The translations under genes were made by a program, and so were the position numbers. From assembly GCF_009650605.1 (NCBI RefSeq), contig NZ_WAJT01000003.1, positions 62,001-126,000 on the forward strand: a DNA stretch of 64,000 nt. Direction: 5' to 3'. The notes under the pieces were generated by a model. It made no database searches. It was not told the origin of the DNA and was given only the letters and a program-made list of their open reading frames with translations. Below, piece after piece: positions 43,273-52,651 of this stretch. Source of the DNA: Labrenzia sp. CE80. Its GTDB lineage: Bacteria; Pseudomonadota; Alphaproteobacteria; Rhizobiales; Stappiaceae. Numbering within the stretch: position 1 is the first letter of the stretch; every line of letters starts with the position of its first letter.

Positions 43273-45282
43273 ATGAGCACGCCGGACAAATCCGCACCCA
43301 CGGCAGCGGCAGAGCGCGATCGCCCGTGGATCTTCCGCACCTATGCCGGTCATTCCACGGCAACCGAATCCAACAAGCTTTACCGGACCAATCTGGCGAA
43401 GGGACAAACCGGCCTCTCGGTCGCCTTCGACCTGCCGACCCAGACCGGCTATGACCCGGACGACATTCTGGCCCGTGGTGAGGTCGGCAAGGTCGGCGTG
43501 CCCGTATCGAACCTTGGCGACATGCGAGCGCTCTTTCAGGATATTCCTCTGGAGCGCATGAACACCTCCATGACCATCAACGCCACCGCGCCCTGGCTGC
43601 TGTCACTGTATGTCGCGGCCGCCGATGAACAGGGGGCGGATCGCAAGCTGCTGTCCGGCACGACCCAAAATGACATCATCAAGGAATATCTGTCCCGAGG
43701 CACCTACGTGTTCCCGCCGGCGCCCTCCCTGGCGCTGACCACAGACGTAATCGCATGGACCTATTCCAACATGCCCAAGTGGAACCCAATGAACGTCTGC
43801 TCCTATCATTTGCAGGAAGCAGGTGCGACTCCGGTCCAGGAACTGTCTTTTGCGCTTGCCACAGCGGTTGCCATTCTCGACAGCATGAAGGCCTCCGGCG
43901 CCATTCCGGAAGACGACTTTTCACGCGCCGTCGGCCGCATCTCCTTCTTCGTCAACGCGGGCATGCGCTTTGTCACAGAGATGTGCAAGATGCGCGCCTT
44001 CACCGAGCTTTGGGACGAGATCTGCCGGGAACGCTATGGCGTCGAAGAGGAAAAATACCGGCGCTTCCGCTATGGCGTTCAGGTGAATTCGCTGGGCCTC
44101 ACCGAGCCACAGCCAGAAAACAACGTCTACCGCATCCTGATCGAGATGCTGGCGGTGGTTCTGTCAAAGAACGCCCGGGCTCGCGCCGTTCAGCTTCCGG
44201 CCTGGAACGAGGCCCTCGGCCTGCCGCGTCCCTTCGACCAGCAATGGTCCCTCAGGATGCAGCAGATCGTCGCCTATGAGACCGACCTTCTGGAATATGC
44301 CGACATCTTCGACGGGTCGTCCGAGATCACCCGCAAGGTCGAGGCCCTGAAGGAAGAAGCTCGCGAGGAACTTGCCCGGATCGACGACATGGGCGGGGCC
44401 GTCGCCGCGGTTGAATCAAGCTACATGAAGCGCAAACTGGTGGAATCCAATTCCGCCCGCCTTGCCAACATTGAGGCTGGCGAACAGATCGTCGTCGGCG
44501 TCAACAAATGGACCGAGAGCGAGCTCTCTCCCCTGGCTTCAGGTGAGGACGGCGGCATTCTGACCGTGCCCGAGCACGTCGAGGAAGAGGCCATCGAAAA
44601 GATCAAGGCCTGGCGCAACAACCGCGATCAGGCGGATGTCGACGCCGCGATCGCAGAATTGAAACAGGCCGCCAGTGAAGGCCGCAACATCATGGAGCCC
44701 TCCATTGCCGCCGCCAAGGCAGGCGTGACAACCGGCGAATGGGGCCGCACGCTTCGCGAGGTCTTTGGCGAATACCGGGCGCCGACCGGCGTCGGACAGG
44801 CCGCCCGCGACGATGCCGGAGATCTGGCCTCTGTCCGCGCCGATGTCGAAGCCGTCTCGTCCAGGCTTGGCCGCCGTCTAAAGTTCCTTGTCGGCAAGCC
44901 GGGTCTTGATGGACATTCCAACGGCGCGGAACAGATTGCCGTGCGCGCCCGCGATTGCGGCATGGAGGTGGTTTACGAAGGCATCCGCCTGACACCAGCC
45001 CAGATCGCCAATGCGGCGATCGAGGAAGATGTCCACGTCATCGGCCTGTCGATCCTGTCCGGCTCGCATCTGGCCCTGGTCCGGGATGTCCTGGACCGCC
45101 TGCGGGCCTCCGGTGCCGACGACATTCCGGTCGTGGTCGGCGGGATCATCCCGGATGAAGACGCCACCAGCCTGAAGGCCATGGGCGTCGCCGCCGTCTA
45201 CACGCCGAAGGACTTCCAGCTCACCGACATCATGGCCGACATGGTCAAGATCGTCGCCGCAGGATCTGAAAAGGCGGCATAA
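43273..45282 (+). CDS. ecm: Ethylmalonyl-CoA mutase (B12-dependent)
   Basis: A 669-residue adenosylcobalamin mutase converting ethylmalonyl-CoA to methylsuccinyl-CoA. The N-terminal TIM-barrel contains RTYAGHSTATESNKLYRTNL, FDLPTQTGYDPDD, GTTQNDIIKEYLSRGTYVFPP and the C-terminal B12-binding domain KPGLDGHSNGAEQIAVRARDCG (DxHxxG) and GLSILSGSHLALV. Subunit length and the QTGYDPDD motif set it apart from methylmalonyl-CoA mutase and match Ecm/MeaA. Start ATG 43273 follows GGAGGAGGG. cobS and cobT, needed for the cofactor, are also in this window. Confidence 0.95.
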   Translation: MSTPDKSAPTAAAERDRPWIFRTYAGHSTATESNKLYRTNLAKGQTGLSVAFDLPTQTGYDPDDILARGEVGKVGVPVSNLGDMRALFQDIPLERMNTSMTINATAPWLLSLYVAAADEQGADRKLLSGTTQNDIIKEYLSRGTYVFPPAPSLALTTDVIAWTYSNMPKWNPMNVCSYHLQEAGATPVQELSFALATAVAILDSMKASGAIPEDDFSRAVGRISFFVNAGMRFVTEMCKMRAFTELWDEICRERYGVEEEKYRRFRYGVQVNSLGLTEPQPENNVYRILIEMLAVVLSKNARARAVQLPAWNEALGLPRPFDQQWSLRMQQIVAYETDLLEYADIFDGSSEITRKVEALKEEAREELARIDDMGGAVAAVESSYMKRKLVESNSARLANIEAGEQIVVGVNKWTESELSPLASGEDGGILTVPEHVEEEAIEKIKAWRNNRDQADVDAAIAELKQAASEGRNIMEPSIAAAKAGVTTGEWGRTLREVFGEYRAPTGVGQAARDDAGDLASVRADVEAVSSRLGRRLKFLVGKPGLDGHSNGAEQIAVRARDCGMEVVYEGIRLTPAQIANAAIEEDVHVIGLSILSGSHLALVRDVLDRLRASGADDIPVVVGGIIPDEDATSLKAMGVAAVYTPKDFQLTDIMADMVKIVAAGSEKAA

Positions 45283-45300
45283 CTGCAGGTGGGCACTGCC

Positions 45301-45534
45301 TCACGAAGACGCGAAGGAAACCTTCACGCCGCGCTGGCGAAAATAGGCCTGCAGCAGCTTCCGGCCGGACCGGTTGTTCTGGACAAGCCGGGACGGATCC
45401 AGAACGACTTCCTTCAAGCCTTCGCGCTTCAACGCTGGCTTGAGAGCCGCAATATGAAGATCGATATCCTCGTTGTCCGCCTGGAGGGATTCATAGATGC
45501 GGTTCGTCGCATCCGCCACGGTCAGTTCGCTCAC
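45301..45534 (-). CDS. Small hypothetical protein
   Basis: A 77-residue protein I do not recognise. From GTG 45534 (AGGAA nine bases upstream) it reads as an alpha-helical, charged protein: VADATNRIYESLQADNEDIDLHIAALKPALKREG, then LKEVVLDPSRLVQNNRSGRKLLQAYFRQRGVKVSF. The regular spacing and lack of low-complexity suggest a genuine gene. It lies tail-to-tail with ecm (18 bases) and downstream of nothing on its own strand except, 156 bases away, the agcS terminator region. Confidence 0.55.
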   Translation of the reverse strand: MSELTVADATNRIYESLQADNEDIDLHIAALKPALKREGLKEVVLDPSRLVQNNRSGRKLLQAYFRQRGVKVSFASS

Positions 45535-45618
45535 TGGTGCATTCCTGATGTTGTTTGGCTGGCGCTTACCACACTTTCGGGCCTGACACCAAAGAGAGTT
45601 GATCGGCACTCAAACGCG

Positions 45619-45643
45619 AAGGGGCCACCAATGGCGGCCCCTT
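45619..45643 (-). terminator. Hairpin downstream of agcS
   Basis: AAGGGGCC (45619-45626) pairs with GGCCCCTT (45636-45643). On the minus strand it follows agcS; a short CGCGTTTGAG comes after, so the T-run is poor. Confidence 0.6.
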
Positions 45644-45689
45644 GCAGATTGCTTTGGCTGGCAGACGTATGTCCGCCGCGATGTCTGGA

Positions 45690-47129
45690 TCAGCTGGCCT
45701 CAGCCGGCGCAGCACCCTTCCAGGCATCAAGATCGATATCCAGATCCTTGTAGTCATCCGGATTGAGCACAGGACGCGCCACCCCGGCCTTAAGCTGACG
45801 ACGGAAGTCCTTCAGCAACCGCATAGCGACCGGGAACAGCATCATGATCGCTAGCAGGTTTACCAGTGCCAGAATGCCCATCATCGGGTCCGAGAAGAAA
45901 AACACCGCCGTTGCGCCCGGGGCGACTGCGCCCAGGAAAACGATGCCCATGATCGCAACACGGAAAACGTTCAGCGCAATCGGGCTCTCGGTCATCACCG
46001 TTAGGGCATTCTCGCCGAGATAGTAGTTGTAGATGATCGAGGAGAAGGCAAACAGCAGGATTGCCGCCGTTAGGAAGTACTGCGCCCAGCTGCCCAAATG
46101 CGAGACGATGGACTGCTGCGTCAATGCCACGCCATCAACACCTTCCGCTCCCGGCACGTAAACATCACCCAGAAGGATGACGAACGCCGTACAGGAGCAG
46201 ATCAGGATTGTATCGATGAAGACTGAGAATGCCTGGGTAATGCCCTGGCTGATCGGGTGACGGACTTCAGCGGTTGCCGCAATATTCGGTGCGGAGCCCA
46301 GACCTGCCTCATTGGAGAAGAGACCACGGCGCAGACCCTGTGCGATTGCAGCACCCATCCCGCCGGTCACGACTTCCTCAAAACCGAAGGCGTTTCTGAC
46401 GATTGACATGAAGACAGCAGGAACATCTGCGATATTGATCAGGATCACGACCGCGGCCATCAGGAGGTATCCGATTGCCATAATCGGGACGACCACATCA
46501 GCCGCCTTGGCGATCCGGTGAATACCGCCGAAAATGATGAAACCGGCAACGATGGCAAGACCGATACCCGTCCACAAACGATTGATCCCGAGGCTGTCTT
46601 CAACGGCCCCAGCAACCGTGTTGCCCTGAAACGCATTGAAGCCAAGGCCGAAGGCTGCAATCAGGCAGATGGCATAGATCACCGCCAGCCATTTGTAGTC
46701 TGCTCCAAGGCCATGGATGATTGAGCGCGCAGGTCCACCGCGGCATTCATTCTCACCCGTGCGTCTCTTGAACAACTGCGCCAGCGAGCACTCAACAAGA
46801 CTGGTTGCCATGCCGACAAGGGCAATCGCCCACATCCAGAACACGGCACCTGGACCGCCAAGCGTGATAGCAACCGCAACGCCAGCGATATTGCCGCCGC
46901 CGACACGCCCACCCACCGAAACGAGAAGCGCTTCTCGTGCCGAGATAGCATTCGGATCCGCAGCGTTGTTGTTGCTAGACAAAACGCGCCACATACGCCC
47001 GAAGAATTGGAATTGGACAAAACCGGTCGCAATCGTAATAAATAGGCCGAACACGACGAGAATGGGGATTAGGGACCACCCCCAGGTCAGGTCGCCTATG
47101 GCGCTAAAGAACGCTTCAATAAATTCCAT
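45690..47129 (-). CDS. Alanine/glycine:cation symporter (AgcS/AlsT family)
   Basis: A 479-residue sodium or proton symporter with about eleven membrane helices. Family landmarks are FGLFITIATGFVQFQFFGRMWR in TM2, EALLVSVGGRVGGGNIAGVAVAITLGGPGAVFWMW, the conserved GLRRGLFSNEAGLGSAPNIAATAEV and SSIIYNYYLGENAL. Takes up alanine, glycine or related amino acids. Start ATG 47129 follows GAGGGGAATG. It is divergent from an XRE regulator that may control it. Confidence 0.92.
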   Translation of the reverse strand: MEFIEAFFSAIGDLTWGWSLIPILVVFGLFITIATGFVQFQFFGRMWRVLSSNNNAADPNAISAREALLVSVGGRVGGGNIAGVAVAITLGGPGAVFWMWAIALVGMATSLVECSLAQLFKRRTGENECRGGPARSIIHGLGADYKWLAVIYAICLIAAFGLGFNAFQGNTVAGAVEDSLGINRLWTGIGLAIVAGFIIFGGIHRIAKAADVVVPIMAIGYLLMAAVVILINIADVPAVFMSIVRNAFGFEEVVTGGMGAAIAQGLRRGLFSNEAGLGSAPNIAATAEVRHPISQGITQAFSVFIDTILICSCTAFVILLGDVYVPGAEGVDGVALTQQSIVSHLGSWAQYFLTAAILLFAFSSIIYNYYLGENALTVMTESPIALNVFRVAIMGIVFLGAVAPGATAVFFFSDPMMGILALVNLLAIMMLFPVAMRLLKDFRRQLKAGVARPVLNPDDYKDLDIDLDAWKGAAPAEAS

Positions 47130-47274
47130 TGTATTTCATTCCCCTCAGCTCGAATTTCCAGTCTATTTCGAAGTAAATCGTGCAACGGATACACCAAATT
47201 CCCGACTTGAGAACATTAGATGTCGAAATGCCTGAAATCGCTTTGCGGGGTCGCATCCCGATGGCACCACATGA

Positions 47275-47284
47275 TACATATGTA
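47275..47284. promoter_or_regulatory. Palindrome in agcS-XRE divergent region
   Basis: TACATATGTA, a perfect 10-base palindrome 25 bases before the XRE start, in the 180-base shared promoter region. Possible operator or -10 region; AT-rich palindromes arise by chance. Confidence 0.25.
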
Positions 47285-47309
47285 GCGTCAACTAGCGAAG
47301 GTCAGCCGC

Positions 47310-48122
47310 ATGTCTAGCGACTTTGCCGTCAATCTGCGTGTCTTGTGCAGCTACCATAGATCGATTGCAGAGGTTTGCGAGGCGCTGGGAATCAATCGTT
47401 CCCAGTTCAACCGCTATCTGAGCGGGGAAACCTTTCCCTCACTCAGAACGATGCGGCGCATTTGCGATTTTTTCGGCGTCGAGGAATCGGAAATCCTGTT
47501 GCCCAAAGGCCAGTTTTCCAATCTCGTGACGCTGAAGCCTCAAAGATCGGGCGCAAGAGCAGAAAGAAACGTGATTGCAGCGGTTGGCGAGGAGATACGC
47601 CTCAGCTCCGTGCAACAGCTCGACCCCTATCTCGGCTATTACTTCAGCTACTATAATTCCCTCTCCCACCCTGGGTTGTTCCTGCGCTCATTGACGCGCA
47701 TCTATCGCACTCCGTTTGGCGTCAACGTGAAGACCGTCGAGTCGATAGGCCTGAAGGGGAAACGGGAATTCACCTGCAAGTATGAAGGCGCGTGTTTCAT
47801 CCTCGGAGACCGGATTTTTCTAACGGTGATGGAGATGCTCACGCGCAATGAAGCCATGCAGATCATTCTCTACCCAAGCTACAACAATCGCATACGGTAC
47901 CTGAGCGGAGTCCTGTCGGGCGTTGCTGCCAGAGCCCCTCACCCGCCAGCCGCGACCCAAATTGTTTTCGAATACCTCGGCCAGACCCCCAACGTGCGCG
48001 CCTGCATGAAGCAATGCGCCCTGTATCCCCCGGACGATCCGGAGGTTCCCGATATCATCCAGGACATGTTGACCATTGGCGTGCGCGCCGGAACTGCCGT
48101 TCTGGAAGCCCCCTTGTCGTAA
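47310..48122 (+). CDS. XRE-type helix-turn-helix regulator with C-terminal sensor domain
   Basis: A 270-residue regulator. The N-terminal HTH reads SIAEVCEALGINRSQFNRYLSGETFPSLRTMRRICDFFGV (about 18-57). The remaining 200 residues have no HTH or obvious enzyme motif; they contain a conserved-looking block YLGYYFSYYNSLSHPGLFLRSLTRIYRT, and two cysteines in CMKQCALY, and may form a ligand domain. The divergent AgcS transporter suggests control of amino-acid uptake; the order is inference only. Confidence 0.8.
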   Translation: MSSDFAVNLRVLCSYHRSIAEVCEALGINRSQFNRYLSGETFPSLRTMRRICDFFGVEESEILLPKGQFSNLVTLKPQRSGARAERNVIAAVGEEIRLSSVQQLDPYLGYYFSYYNSLSHPGLFLRSLTRIYRTPFGVNVKTVESIGLKGKREFTCKYEGACFILGDRIFLTVMEMLTRNEAMQIILYPSYNNRIRYLSGVLSGVAARAPHPPAATQIVFEYLGQTPNVRACMKQCALYPPDDPEVPDIIQDMLTIGVRAGTAVLEAPLS

Positions 48123-48675
48123 ACCGTTCAACTGGCAACATCTCCCGCTTGCCACAACCACTGGCGTCATCGCACCACAAGGCGGGGCGTCATCTCTCGC
48201 TCCCTGTCTTCCCCGGACGCAGCAGCGCGGAGATCCGGGCCCCGATCCGCCGGATTCCCATGGCTCGCGCCGAGCCCCATTTCCCGACGCAGCAGGTTGA
48301 ATAAAGCAAGCCGAAATCGGACCTCATTGCGGTGCATGGTTCATCAGTGCATGCCCTAACAGATGCAATCAGAAAACCCGCCCTTACCGGGTGGTAACAG
48401 CGTGACCGCCAGCATCGAAATTGGTCAAGCATGCGAAGTCGTCAAAGACTGATGGCGTCTGACGCCATGATGCTCTCGCATCCCGCTCTTGATCGAAGAG
48501 CCCCAAACGACGCATATTGCTCAAATAGATTCGAATTAAACAGCAGAAATAAATCGCTTCCAGGCAAGATCGAGAACGGCTGGCCAACTAGATTGAGCGA
48601 GTTCACAAAATCTTTTTCCGATAACAACAAAGCAAAAACAACGACTAAACCATAGACGCATAGGGAGACGCGCAA
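48123..48675. other. Gene-poor gap with two dyad elements
   Basis: 553 bases with no convincing gene. Two features stand out. A REP-like dyad, CCCGGA at 48212-48217 and TCCGGG at 48234-48239, recalls the dispersed TCCGGG-type palindromic repeats seen between genes in alphaproteobacteria. A perfect 17-base palindrome, ATGGCGTC-T-GACGCCAT, lies at 48452-48468, 208 bases before the cytochrome gene. The 3' part (48500-48675) is distinctly AT-rich and probably holds the promoter of the next gene. Confidence 0.55.
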
Positions 48676-49392
48676 ATGCATGAAAATGCACCTCACATTC
48701 CCACTGAAGTGTATTTGGGATTTCTAGGGCGTACTATCGATATTCACTGGAACTACCATGCGATGTTGATGTTCTTCGTTTGGATCGTTTTGGTGCCCAT
48801 TTGCGTCACGGTAATGCGCTTTCACAAACCCCCACCGTCTGAAAAAGGCCTTCAGCGCGATGTCAGCCTTTGGCACCGGGAATGGTGGTTTTTTAGCGTT
48901 CACAAGTATGGTTTGCTATTTGCCATGTTCCTGGCGGTAAGCGGGACCTGTGTCGCGCTGGTCGTCAGCGGCGGCTTCAGTCAATCCACGCATTCCTATT
49001 TGGGAATGATGACGGTTCTGATGGGTGTTGGCCAAGTCATCTCTTCGCAAATGCGAGGCACGCGCGGCGGCAAGTACCGAGAAGGGTCCGACATCAACGA
49101 CCCAAAGACATGGCAAGGCGATCAGTACAGCCGCACACCAAAGCGCCGTCTGTTTGAGGCTTACCACAAGACTTCCGGCTATTTCACCATACTCGTCGCT
49201 TTCGGCGCGGTCGGATCAGGGCTTATGCAATACAATATGCCCATTCTCACCTTAGTGTTTTTCTTGTTTGTCTTCATCGGTCTCGCGGCCTGGGTCATCT
49301 ATGAATTCAAGGGACGCAGCTATGACGGTTACCGCGTGGCCCATGGCTATGGCCTCGAACATCCCTACAACAAGGAACGTGAGTTCTTGTAG
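48676..49392 (+). CDS. Cytochrome b561-like membrane protein
   Basis: A 238-residue membrane protein with five to six helices. Histidines sit at helix positions suited to heme binding: DIHWNYHAMLMFFVWIVL (H24, H28), FSVHKYGLLFAMFLAVSG, STHSYLGMMTVLMGVGQ and EAYHKTSGYFTILVAF. This is the pattern of the eukaryote-type cytochrome b561/ferric-reductase-like family, a trans-membrane electron carrier. Start ATG 48676 follows AGGGAGACG. No adjacent DOMON or reductase gene. Lower GC than flanking genes suggests separate history. Confidence 0.75.
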   Translation: MHENAPHIPTEVYLGFLGRTIDIHWNYHAMLMFFVWIVLVPICVTVMRFHKPPPSEKGLQRDVSLWHREWWFFSVHKYGLLFAMFLAVSGTCVALVVSGGFSQSTHSYLGMMTVLMGVGQVISSQMRGTRGGKYREGSDINDPKTWQGDQYSRTPKRRLFEAYHKTSGYFTILVAFGAVGSGLMQYNMPILTLVFFLFVFIGLAAWVIYEFKGRSYDGYRVAHGYGLEHPYNKEREFL

Positions 49393-49697
49393 GAACGCCT
49401 CACCTGAAGAGCCGCAGCTGGTCATTTCGGGCACGGAACCTGGGCAGGCGCAACGGCCTTGCACATCCCACATTCCCAACCATCGCCCGGCAAGTCCGGA
49501 GCGCCTGCCATCCCGGTTGATCGGGAAACTGAGGACCATACAAACGCCGCGGAGAAATTCTGCGACGGGATTGGCGTTGGCGTGCCACCCGATCAAAGAA
49601 CAACGCCCATCACTATCCCCCGAACGTCGGCCTTGCTCTGGTGCGCTGCAGAAGTGTTTAATCCCGAAAACCAACCAAAATGTCGGGGAGCAGGCAC
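49393..49697 (+). other. Intergenic stretch before mch
   Basis: 305 bases between the cytochrome b561-like gene and mch. I see no protein with a ribosome site and no strong hairpin; it presumably carries the mch promoter. Confidence 0.5.
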
Positions 49698-50750
49698 GTG
49701 GCGAAGACCAATGCGGGCAATTTTTTCGAGGACTTCTATGTCGATCAGGTAATCCGCCACGCGACGCCGCGCACGGTCACCACCGGCGACGCCTCGCTTT
49801 ACACCGCACTCTACGGCTCCCGTTTCGCGGTCCACTCCTCCGACGATTTCGCCCATGCACTCGGCTACGACCGCGCGCCGATCGACGACCTTCTGACCTT
49901 CCACATTGTCTTCGGCAAGACGGTCCCTGACATTTCGCTCAATGCAGTCGCCAATCTCGGCTATGCGGGCGGACGGTTTCTCGCGCCGGTCTATCCGGGC
50001 GACACGCTGTCGGCGGTTTCCGAGATCATCGGCAAGAAGGAAAACTCCAACGGCCGGACAGGCGTCGTCTATGTCCGCTCCACCGGCTACACCGCCGATG
50101 GCACTGAAGTTCTGGACTATGTGCGCTGGGTCATGGTCAACAAGCGCGACGCGAACAACCCGCCGCCGGAACCGGTTGTTCCCGAACTGCCAAGCGCGCT
50201 CGATCCTCAGGCCCTCGGCAACGCAGTGCCCCTGCTCGACGTCGCTCATTGGGACACGGATCTGGCCGGCTCCACCTTCCGCTTCGGCGATTATGCCAAG
50301 GGCGAGAAGATCGACCATTTGGACGGCATGACCGTGGAAGAGGCAGAGCACCAGATCGCCACGCGGCTTTACCAGAACACGGCAAAGGTTCATTTCAACC
50401 AGCACACGGAAGGCCAGGGCCGCTTCGGCAGGCGCTTGATCTATGGCGGTCATGTCATCTCGCTGGCCAGGGCCCTGTCGTTCAACGGTCTTGGAAATGC
50501 CTTCCATATCGCGGCAATCAATGGCGGGCATCACGTGGCACCACTGTTTGCCGGCGACACGGTCTTTGCCTGGTCGGAGGTCTTGGATACGGCGGAGCTG
50601 GAAGGGCGCACGGATGTTGGCGCATTGCGCCTGCGGCTCGTGGCCACGAAGAACCGCCCCTGCACCGATCATCCCTTGAAGGATACCGACGGCAAGTACC
50701 TGGAAGATGTGATCCTCGACTTTGACTATTGGGCCTTGATGCCGAAGTAA
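49698..50750 (+). CDS. mch: Mesaconyl-CoA hydratase (beta-methylmalyl-CoA dehydratase)
   Basis: A 350-residue double-hotdog MaoC-type enzyme that hydrates mesaconyl-CoA to beta-methylmalyl-CoA in the ethylmalonyl-CoA pathway. It begins MAKTNAGNFFEDFYVDQVIRHATPRT, a strong Mch signature. The first hotdog contains DDLLTFHIVFGKTVPDISLNAVANLGYAG; the second HFNQHTEGQGRFGRRLIYGGHVISLARAL. I choose GTG 49698 (GGGAG upstream) over ATG 49680, since relatives start at this point. Completes, with ccr and ecm, much of the pathway's specific chemistry. Confidence 0.93.
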   Translation: MAKTNAGNFFEDFYVDQVIRHATPRTVTTGDASLYTALYGSRFAVHSSDDFAHALGYDRAPIDDLLTFHIVFGKTVPDISLNAVANLGYAGGRFLAPVYPGDTLSAVSEIIGKKENSNGRTGVVYVRSTGYTADGTEVLDYVRWVMVNKRDANNPPPEPVVPELPSALDPQALGNAVPLLDVAHWDTDLAGSTFRFGDYAKGEKIDHLDGMTVEEAEHQIATRLYQNTAKVHFNQHTEGQGRFGRRLIYGGHVISLARALSFNGLGNAFHIAAINGGHHVAPLFAGDTVFAWSEVLDTAELEGRTDVGALRLRLVATKNRPCTDHPLKDTDGKYLEDVILDFDYWALMPK

Positions 50751-50817
50751 CCGGTGCTGGACAGTCCCATCTGAAGCCGTCACTCTGGGCAGGGAAACGA
50801 CACTCCGGAGTGCTGAC

Positions 50818-51420
50818 ATGAAGACCGTATCCTTCACCCAGATGAAAGACGGCACCAAGGCGGACTATGACCTGCTGGCGGAGCAGGAAAAGCCCTATCA
50901 CGTGCTGACGGCAGACCGCATTCTAGCGGAACTGCGCAGACAGGGTGAGGACACCATGTCCGGCTACAAGATCACCCGGATGGAGCACGGTCTTCAGTCT
51001 GCGACCCGGGCATATCGTGAAAAGGCGGATATCGACTGGATCGTCGGCGCCCTGCTGCATGACATTGGCGACGGCCTGGCGCCCCAAAACCACGACCGGT
51101 TTTCAGCCGAGGTCATTCGCCCCTTTGTCCGCGAGGAAGTGGCCTGGACGGTGGAACATCACGGCATTTTCCAGATGGTCTACTATGCCAATCATTATGG
51201 CTGGGATGAGAACGCCCGCGATCGCTTCAAGGACAACATCTATTTCCGGTCCTGTGCGGATTTCTGCGAGCGGTGGGATCAATCGTCCTTTGACCCGGAA
51301 TATCCGACGGAAGCGATCGAATTCTTCGAACCGATGGTGCGAGAGGTCTTTGCCCGCAAGGCCTATGACCCGCTCCACGTCCGTGAAGGCGAGGTCGCCG
51401 GACTGCCTGCGTTGTCCTAA
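50818..51420 (+). CDS. HD domain phosphohydrolase-like protein
   Basis: A 200-residue cytoplasmic protein of the HD superfamily. Metal-binding residues are seen in [14 protein letters not shown] (H), [24 protein letters not shown] (HD) and the later [15 protein letters not shown] segment. Proteins of this type are often annotated as peptidase or inositol-oxygenase-like; the substrate is unknown. Start ATG 50818 is fused in spacing to mch (67 bases) and may be co-transcribed. Its stop overlaps the convergent xerD stop by four bases. Confidence 0.8.
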   Translation: MKTVSFTQMKDGTKADYDLLAEQEKPYHVLTADRILAELRRQGEDTMSGYKITRMEHGLQSATRAYREKADIDWIVGALLHDIGDGLAPQNHDRFSAEVIRPFVREEVAWTVEHHGIFQMVYYANHYGWDENARDRFKDNIYFRSCADFCERWDQSSFDPEYPTEAIEFFEPMVREVFARKAYDPLHVREGEVAGLPALS

Positions 51421-52340
51421 GACTTCGCCAGCGGATGAGCACTCTCGACCAGCTGCTGCAGCCGTTCGTCCAGAACATGCGTGTAGATCTGGGTGGTGGA
51501 AATATCCGCATGGCCCAGAAGCTGCTGGACAACACGAAGATCTGCGCCGTTCTGCAGGAGATGCGAGGCGAAGGCATGGCGCAGCACATGGGGAGAGATC
51601 ACGGAGCGGTTGATGCCAGCGCCTCCCGCCAGATCCTTCAGATCCCGCGCGAAGGCCTGCCGCGTGAAGTGCCCACTGGAACCGTGAGAGGGAAACAGCC
51701 ACGGGCTCTTCTCATAGGCACCTTCCGCCGCACGAAGGCCGACATAGTCACGCATGGCACCTTGAGCGGCCTTAGACAGGGGCACCAACCGTTCCTTGCC
51801 GCCCTTGCCCCTGATCTCGATCAGCCGCGCATCGCGCATGGCAGCCGTCACTGGAAGGGCAACGAGCTCCGACACACGAAGGCCCGTGGCATAGAGCACT
51901 TCCAGCAAGGTGTAGAGCCGGTGCGCTCTAAGCCGTGTGGCGGCCGATTTCTGGGACTTCAGTGTGTCCGACCGGGCCGCCTCGATGAGCCTGTCCACAT
52001 CGTCGACCGTCAGAACTTTGGGCAAGCTCTGGCGCTTTTTCGGCGCCGACATCAGCCGGGTCGGGTCGTCTTGCCGAAAACCTTCCGCATAGAGAAACTT
52101 GAAATACTGCTTCAGCGCCGAGAGACGGCGGGCCTGGGACGTGGCCGCAAAGCCCCGGCCGGCCAAATCGCTCATATAGGCGGAAACGTCGTCTGCACCG
52201 GCCTTGGCAGTCTTGGTGGAGCCAAGAAAGTCGGAAAAATCCTCCAGGTCCCTGCGATAACTGGACAGGGTGTTTTCCGCCGCGCCGCGCTCGGCGGCCA
52301 GCATTTCCAGGAAGCTCTCCAGGGAATAATCAGATGCCAC
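51417..52340 (-). CDS. xerD: Site-specific tyrosine recombinase XerD
   Basis: A 307-residue XerD, which with XerC resolves chromosome dimers at dif. All catalytic residues are present: R155 (ATGLRVSEL), K179 ([10 protein letters not shown]), H251 and R254 ([12 protein letters not shown]), H277 and nucleophile Y286 ([13 protein letters not shown]). Start is GTG 52340. A 47-residue membrane protein gene ends five bases upstream on the same strand, and aroK is divergent beyond it, a familiar Hyphomicrobiales arrangement. Confidence 0.95.
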   Translation of the reverse strand: MASDYSLESFLEMLAAERGAAENTLSSYRRDLEDFSDFLGSTKTAKAGADDVSAYMSDLAGRGFAATSQARRLSALKQYFKFLYAEGFRQDDPTRLMSAPKKRQSLPKVLTVDDVDRLIEAARSDTLKSQKSAATRLRAHRLYTLLEVLYATGLRVSELVALPVTAAMRDARLIEIRGKGGKERLVPLSKAAQGAMRDYVGLRAAEGAYEKSPWLFPSHGSSGHFTRQAFARDLKDLAGGAGINRSVISPHVLRHAFASHLLQNGADLRVVQQLLGHADISTTQIYTHVLDERLQQLVESAHPLAKS

Positions 52341-52345
52341 GGACC

Positions 52346-52489
52346 CTAGCGGCCGAAGCCGTCCTTCTTGATGCGCACGGTAATCTCCCGTTCGCGGGGT
52401 TCAACCAGATTGGCCAGGGAATAGACCGCACCATAGCCAAGACCACCAAGAATGATCAGCACCAGGATCAGACGGGTCAGGGTTGGCAC
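52346..52489 (-). CDS. Small single-pass membrane protein upstream of xerD
   Basis: A 47-residue ORF, too short for most gene callers. From GTG 52489, with AGGAG nine bases upstream, it reads [25 protein letters not shown], one membrane helix, then a basic/acidic tail [20 protein letters not shown]. Its stop lies five bases before xerD. The good ribosome site, one clean helix and tight spacing make it a likely real gene, co-translated with xerD. I have seen similar small proteins at this position in Hyphomicrobiales genomes; function unknown. Confidence 0.75.
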   Translation of the reverse strand: MPTLTRLILVLIILGGLGYGAVYSLANLVEPREREITVRIKKDGFGR

Positions 52490-52651
52490 GGCAGGTGGCT
52501 CCTAAAACGAATCGGATTTCGCCAGTTTTCCCTGCCCGTCACATCGGCGCAAGCCGTCTCGATCGGCAGCGGCAAACTTCGCTCTTGTGCCGCCGCCTGT
52601 TTCTTTGCACGGGGAAGCTTTCTTTTTGATCGAATGTGCTAAAAAGCCGCC

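Noticed and set aside
51417..52340. XerD considered as a phage or island integrase
   Set aside because: Its length, motifs and chromosomal neighbourhood (aroK-aroB) are those of housekeeping XerD; no att repeats or phage genes nearby.
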